Below are positions 58,338 through 64,000 of a stretch of 64,000 nt of DNA, piece by piece (position 1 is the first letter of the stretch; every line of letters begins with the position of its first letter). The notes beneath the pieces were generated by a model. That model saw only the letters and a list, made by a program, of their open reading frames with translations, did no database searches and had not been told where the DNA came from. The stretch covers positions 111,532,893 through 111,596,892 of the forward strand of contig JBOZIK010000001.1 in the NCBI GenBank assembly GCA_051453625.1. The letters are read 5' to 3'. This DNA comes from Welwitschia mirabilis (lineage: Eukaryota; Gnetophyta; Gnetopsida; Welwitschiales). The position numbers and the translations under genes were made by a program.

Positions 58338-59199
58338 ATTGCAATGTATATTTGTGCAAATGTTATATCCTTAAACAAATCTTATAAATTATAAATATAT
58401 ATAGGTTTTGCACAACACAACATACTAATGTATATGGAAGTGACTCAAATGTTATAATCCCATTAGAGGCATAAGCAAGAAGAAAGAGAATTTATTTCAA
58501 AAACAAAACACTATATAACCTTAAAGTAGAATAAAATAACAATGCAAAAATAATAATGCAAATAAATACACTATGCAAATGAAATGCAAGTCCTATTATA
58601 AATGAAACTTTTATCTGATTACCAAATTAGCCTGTTATAGAGATCAACCTTATATAACCTAGATCAATTAAGTAAATCTGTCACTAGACCAAAACCAACC
58701 TAAGATATTAGGTAGTTCGAATGGGATATGAAAACAATGCAAAATCAATTGAGAAAATGAAATGCAATGCATCTAAACTAATAATGTTAACGTTAACAAA
58801 GTATGTTCTCATGATTTATATTATCAAAGAAGCTATCACAAAATTAGAAGTAATATAAACCAAAAGGTAGATGCACAGAATAAAAAAATATAATGAGAAA
58901 AATAGAGTTTTAATTAAAAGTGAACCAACATCTATATTATAAAGTAACAACACTTCAGTAAAGGATACATAAACCAACATCAAAGAAGACATTTCTTTGC
59001 AATAACAAGAGATGAATCTCTTACTCTTTGATCTTTTGTTATGAGAATTTTCAATGCTATAGAAGATTAAAATGGAGTTACGAATGGAGGAGGTATTTAT
59101 TATTAAATTATTATTTTGCAATTGATGTTAAACTAATGTTTTTTGTATAGCAAAATTAATTGTATATTATGCAAAAAATATTGATTAATTGCAGGTCAG
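58338..59199 (-). mobile_element. Athila solo LTR (partial)
   Basis: On the minus strand it matches the Athila LTRs at 22,137-23,390 and 44,372-45,634 (for example 'tttgtgcaaatgttatatcc', cf. 22,150). No gag or pol is attached. The upstream part is lost in the adjoining gap. The 101-codon frame (59,121-58,816) is inside the LTR and is not a gene. Confidence 0.75.
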
Positions 59200-59564
59200 N
59201 NNNNNNNNNNNNNNNNNNNNNNNNNNNNNNNNNNNNNNNNNNNNNNNNNNNNNNNNNNNNNNNNNNNNNNNNNNNNNNNNNNNNNNNNNNNNNNNNNNNN
59301 NNNNNNNNNNNNNNNNNNNNNNNNNNNNNNNNNNNNNNNNNNNNNNNNNNNNNNNNNNNNNNNNNNNNNNNNNNNNNNNNNNNNNNNNNNNNNNNNNNNN
59401 NNNNNNNNNNNNNNNNNNNNNNNNNNNNNNNNNNNNNNNNNNNNNNNNNNNNNNNNNNNNNNNNNNNNNNNNNNNNNNNNNNNNNNNNNNNNNNNNNNNN
59501 NNNNNNNNNNNNNNNNNNNNNNNNNNNNNNNNNNNNNNNNNNNNNNNNNNNNNNNNNNNNNNNN
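59200..59564. other. Assembly gap (365 N)
   Basis: Undetermined bases at the upstream side of the solo LTR. Confidence 0.99.
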
Positions 59565-61040
59565 TTATATAATCAATTTCCTTATAAAATTTTATGTAAT
59601 AATGTTTCTATAATTTTAAACATTAATTATAACATTTTTGGTCTCTAAGGAGATGTCATAGTTAAAAATTAATAATTAATTATGAAGAAAAAATAAATTA
59701 TAGTAGTTTTTTAGAAACCAGATACATAATAGTATTCTTAAAATATAACTTAAACTATCTTATAATTCTAAAAATATTATTCTAAAGTTATCATTTAAGG
59801 TTAAAAACTATTAAATTTTCTAAAATTATAGTCCTATAGCACTTCATTAAAATGACCTTAACTTTTAGAATACTTTGAGTTTTGAAATGATTTAAGACGT
59901 TATGAAAAGCATGTTAATTTTTCTACAAAGCAAGATGCTCATGTTTGTAGATATTTTTAATAGATAGTTAAGGAAATGTAAATTTAATTGCTTACTGTTT
60001 TCTACATGTATTTTCTAATATATTTTGACAAATAAATTTGTTAAACATAATTACCCATTAGAAAAAATAATGTTTTTTACATTTAAACACGCAAAACATA
60101 ATCTTAGATGTATAAAAAATCACTAGTTTATACCCATTAATTAATAATATATGTTTTTTTAAATCCTATGCCTCTATTCTAAAAATTTCATTTTTGCCAT
60201 AATAAAAATAGGATAAAGTCTTTACAACTACTTAAGCAATAACTTATATTAGTAAAATAATGGATATACTAATTAATTACTTATATACTATCTTAACTAA
60301 GTTACTAATTTAAATCATTATAGAAAGAAAAATCAAACCAATTCAGAACAAACCATTTACTATGAGCCTTGGTATTTCCATGAAAGAGTACTAGCCTAAA
60401 GATATTTTGAAGGATCAGATTTTGCCCCTAATAAGATTATCATAATGCACAATAAGTTAAAAAAATATAATATTAAAATAAGCATGGATACCCAAATTTC
60501 CCTTTTTTTTTTAATAGTAAACCTCTTGGTCACTTGGCCATAATCATCCATTAGTAATCCTCCATCACTAAGTGCAAGAGATGACTTATATCTCACTATA
60601 ATGTCTTGGGGAGAGACAATGTAAGGAAATAATATTTTATAACATAATTAAATAAAATGCATAAATAATTTCCTAATGCAATATTACATCAATCCAATAT
60701 AAAAAAGATATCATATGAAAAAGAAGAGTAAAGAGCTTACTTAAGAAGATTCATAAGACCTTAATAATTCAAGATTAATGAAGATCTAAGCTCAAGAGTT
60801 GCTTAGCTCTAGGCTCCCAAGCTTAAAGCTCCACAAGCAAGAGAATGAAAGAAAGCAAAAGAGAGAGGAAAGAAGAAATGAACATATATGAAACAAAAGA
60901 AAAGCATTTCCTTTTATAAGAGATAAAAGGATCTCTATATATAGATTAAAAAAGGCACATAGTTCAAGATCACACGATTACATGATTTAGCATTGATAAG
61001 TGGGATGAGTAATAAGTAATATTGGAGTACAAAAATAAAT

Positions 61041-61053
61041 TGTATTTATAGCC
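61041..61053 (-). promoter_or_regulatory. Putative LTR TATA box (copy C)
   Basis: The minus strand reads 'ggctataaatacaa', conserved with copy A at 8,361-8,376. Confidence 0.5.
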
Positions 61054-61224
61054 TATGAACCTAACTAAGGTAAGTAATCTTCTTATTTTAATTAGAAATG
61101 TTAATTACATGTATCGTTTCCTTATACTAGCTTATTTTTAATCCTTCATACGCTCATACAAAAGCTTAATTCATCTAATACATGCATCAAATGAATAAAT
61201 GCACAAATATTAAAATTATAACTT

Positions 61225-61470
61225 AATTTCTAGTACATCTAAGAAATATTTAATTTTCTAGATGTCTTTACCTAAGATGTCTTTAATTTCCTAAATATCT
61301 TCAAACAATTGATTTTGCATTTTGTTAATTGGTCCTTTTCATGAGATGTTGTCTTTGAAGGTCCATCATGATCTAAGGCTAATCAATGTTTGATGCTTTG
61401 GTATTGACCCATCTATATACTAACATGAAATATTAAATAAGTAAAATCATAAAAACTAGATTTACCAAAA
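61225..61470 (-). repeat. Truncated 3' LTR of element 3
   Basis: Corresponds to the first ~250 bp of the element 2 LTR: 'ccttttcatgagatgttgtc' and 'caaacaattgattttg' match the reverse complement of about 32,180-32,240. The rest of the LTR is missing; sequence changes abruptly to family T copy C. Confidence 0.8.
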
Positions 61471-61484
61471 ATCTCTCCATTTTT
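61471..61484 (-). other. Polypurine tract of element 3
   Basis: The minus strand reads 'aaaaatggagagat' before TTTTGG, comparable with AGAAAGGGGGAGAC plus TATTGG in element 2. Confidence 0.7.
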
Positions 61485-62280
61485 TATGATGTCTAAAACT
61501 TGGAAAATCTCATCTACTTAATTGAAATTATACATTTATATTTCAAAAAAATGCACACAATCGAAGTGTGCATTGATACTGAAAAAGCATGATATAAGTT
61601 ACTTAAATCTAGATAAATATACATAGATATACATCACTTGAAAAATAGATTAAAACATGTTAGGAGCCCATTTGAGCAATTAGCTAAAGACACAAAAATA
61701 ATTGATAAATCATGATGTTTTTCATTCAAATATGCATGTAAAAATTAAGGCACAGGAATATTTCACAATTTTTAAAATGAAGTATGCTAACGATAATGTG
61801 CCATAGATTAGAGCATGAAATTGAATTCTATGCCAATAATACATCAAAAAGAATGTACTCATAGAAATAGTAATCAATAAACATCAGAGCATGATATTAT
61901 AGAAAATGTATTAGAAGCATATAAAATCATTTTAATAAATAATGATTAGAGTATAACAAAATTAATAGTGTGCCAGCAAAATCATAATATTAAAAATAAA
62001 AGTTGTATCAATCATAAAAAACATGTACTAAAACATAGTACTGGTATAAAAATGTAATATAACAGTAATATGAGCCAAAACATCAAGAGGGGTCATCAAC
62101 AATGATGATGACACTCATGAATCCTATTCAATGTCTTATGATGAAGAACTCTAAGCCTAATAGAATGTCCTCAAACTAAAAGTTGTAGTGCCCAACTAAA
62201 AGTCATTGATCTACCCATTATTTGCCAATACTTCTCCCCCTTTTGGATATCAGAAAAGGATCTAATCACTAAAATATGAA
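61485..62280 (-). other. 3' non-coding internal region of element 3
   Basis: AT-rich sequence between ORF and polypurine tract; no recognisable frame. Confidence 0.45.
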
Positions 62281-63983
62281 TCACTTATGTAATGTGTGCC
62301 TTAATCTTCTTTGTCACTATCATCACTGTCATGAGTGATGGAGGTTTGTTGGATGTAAGATGATGAGGAAATGGAAGGTGGAATTTGCCTCTTCTTAGAG
62401 GGGCAACAAGATATTTCACTAAGGATTTTAAAGGTCTATCTTCTCATACATTTATTTGGCATGTTTGAGGAGTGATAGACATCCTAAAAAAACTAATAGT
62501 GGTGGTTTCTACAAAGTATGTAGGTAACTATATGGAGGAAAGTGGTTCTACCTAAATTGTTTTAACATAAGATGGCCATCATAATGGTGAATGTAATGGA
62601 GGTGGTGAAGGTACACATGGTGATGGTGATTGGACTATGAATTAAGGTGAAAATAGCTAAGTGAAATAGTGTAATGGAATCTTATAATGTTGATGATGAA
62701 AATATGAAGTGGTGCATTTGAGCTCTCAGACTCGTGTCCTGTTGTGTATGCCTCTACTATGAAGGACCTAGAGCTTGTTGCTTTCCCTGTACATGTGCCT
62801 CTATGGGAGTCTGATGCTCCTCTTAAACCTATGCCTTATCTCTAGAAGACACCTCTAAGAATTCATTTTCTACTATCCTACCTAAATCATATCCTATTCC
62901 AAATGAAGCTAAGTCATATTTCTTCTTTTATAACTAGTTCCTCCTCTAAGTCTAACCACATGGGAGTCCTTATGGATTTTCAACTCTCACTTGCTATAGT
63001 TCTATGTTTCTTAATCCTTAAAATATTTCTTCTAATTTTACCCCATCATTTTTTATTTGCCTTTAATCCTTTTTTCACTAATGAAGAGCTATTATTATTA
63101 GTAGAAAATAAATGTTGATATTGTGGTGTCCTTCTATTTGTGCCCTTATCTGATGGCACTGGTACTATGCATTTTTCACTAAATTTTGCCACTGGTTTAT
63201 TTTGATGACTAAAGTTAACTTGTGAAATTGAATTATTTTCACTACTAATAATTAAACTAATAAGACAAGGGTAACTAAAAGTCTGCCCCTTATAAAACAA
63301 AGAGATGATATCCATGCACAGAATGAAATCCAAATCTATCTATAATCCAATGAGTAAGTAACATACTAAAAAATTTTGCATTGGTTTATAGTAGCTATAA
63401 ATACCTCCTTTAATCAAAATGTTATAAAAATTTATCAAACTAAGAATTAAGGCATCTAGTATCATATCTATTCTCTCAATGTTTTCAATAAAATTCATTC
63501 TATTGTTTCCAAATAAAACATTTTTCATACTACACTGAGACATATTGAAAAATCTAAAACTAAGTATTTCTTTAAATGAATGAGTATAAATCAAAGGGAT
63601 ATTTTTATCATCTATGTCAAGAAATAAATTAACAAAGCTAGGAACAATACACAAATAGGTACTACTAACCTATGTTTGGAAGGCACATGTGCTATCATCA
63701 AGTTCATGAAGTTGGCATAGAATTCTCTTATTACCAGATCCAGAATTGGCTGGTTTAGTTGAATGATAATTTTTTATCCAAGCTAAGAAAAGTAACCCAT
63801 CATCTAATCTCTACACTTTTTATGGAATCCAAGGGTTCTTTCTATAATGATTGAGTTTCTGGACCAAGTTCTAAATCTTCTTATAGTTACTTCATAATAG
63901 AATTGAGGTTCATATTGAGATCTTTATTTCTCTAAGGCTTGTTCTTTTTCTCTAGAAGTTTCTGTTGCCTTTATTCTAATCAT
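62281..63983 (-). pseudogene. Transposase_32-like (env-position) ORF of element 3
   Basis: The start is at 63,983 on the minus strand (MIRIKATETSREK). RRFRTW, SIIIERTLGFHKK and VIREFYANF (about 63,710) give a clearer version of the domain than element 2. The 104-codon frame 63,654-63,340 holds VNLFLDIDDKNIPLI, VLFGNNRMNF and FYNILIKGGIYSYYKPMQ. The next frame (63,333-63,046) starts MDFILCMDIISLFYKGQT and ends in Ser/Lys-rich residues (SSSLVKKGLKA). Farther down, an acidic ITHDSDDSDKED stretch (about 62,335-62,300) matches the C-terminus of element 2. Stops break the frame at several places. Role unknown; the position suggests an env-like or accessory protein. Confidence 0.72.
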
Positions 63984-64000
63984 TTTTGTAAGATAAAATG

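Larger units (their letters stand above)
56561..61220 (-). mobile_element. Family T LTR and 5' internal region, copy C (interrupted)
   Basis: 56,561-56,757 is the internal region; 56,758-56,771 the primer-binding site; 56,775-61,220 the LTR. It is interrupted at 58,338-59,564 by an Athila solo LTR and a gap, and truncated at 61,220 by Sirevirus-like element 3. About 160 bp on the two sides of the interruption (58,171-58,337 and 59,565-59,735) are overlapping diverged copies of one segment. Confidence 0.65.
61225..64000 (-). mobile_element. Sirevirus-like element 3, 3' half, running off the window
   Basis: Same family as element 2: the start of its 3' LTR, the polypurine tract, a spacer and a Transposase_32-like ORF follow in the order expected on the minus strand. 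gag and the 5' LTR would lie beyond 64,000. Confidence 0.8.

Noticed and set aside
59160-59648. Open frames of 127 and 162 codons
   Set aside because: They are artefacts of the 365-N gap.
1-64000. CRISPR array, bacterial defence system, phage or organelle DNA
   Set aside because: No regularly spaced direct repeats with unique spacers, no prokaryotic gene layout, and no recognisable plastid or mitochondrial genes.

Overview
The window is plant nuclear DNA: a gene-poor, strongly AT-rich stretch made almost entirely of old, inactivated LTR retrotransposons nested in one another. The evidence is primer-binding sites matching plant initiator tRNA-Met (TGGTATCAGAGC type) and tRNA-Asp (TGGCGCCATTGC type), and recognisable gag, protease, reverse transcriptase, RNase H, integrase and chromodomain relics. 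I see no intact host gene, rRNA, tRNA, CRISPR or bacterial-type operon. The species cannot be fixed from the sequence. Five runs of N show a draft scaffold.

Layout. 1-5.5 kb: AT-rich DNA with no gene I can recognise. 5.5-8.6 kb: a long LTR-like repeat (family 'T', copy A, minus strand). 10.0-23.4 kb: an Athila-type Ty3/gypsy element on the minus strand (LTR 22.1-23.4, gag 19.9-21.6, protease 11.3-12.1, integrase 10.2-11.0). It is split by a Sirevirus-like Ty1/copia element at 12,123-19,891 flanked by near-identical 5-bp target repeats. 23.5-44.4 kb: a Tekay/Del-type chromovirus on the minus strand. Its integrase is cut by a 17.66-kb insertion (24,210-41,867) flanked by an exact CTATT repeat. 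That insertion holds a copia element with very short LTRs (24,521-30,117), an unassigned stretch, a second Sirevirus-like element on the plus strand (32,066-39,950) and a plus-strand family T LTR-like end (40.7-41.9 kb). 44.4-53.2 kb: a plus-strand Athila element (LTR, PBS, gag, PR, RT, RNase H, integrase), inserted in the chromovirus protease. 53.9-61.2 kb: two or more minus-strand family T copies (B and C), with an Athila solo LTR lodged in C. 61.2-64.0 kb: the 3' half of a third Sirevirus-like element, minus strand, running off the window.

The most notable theme is the three Sirevirus-like elements. All carry an ORF resembling the 'putative plant transposon protein' (Transposase_32-type) domain in the place where some Sireviruses carry an env-like gene. 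The two complete ones keep gag but have lost most of pol. Each complete one also has its own near-palindromic motif (GGTCGACC in one, AGACRTCT in the other) scattered through both its LTRs and its internal spacer. No coding region is intact: every open frame is broken by stops, frameshifts, deletions or lost catalytic residues.
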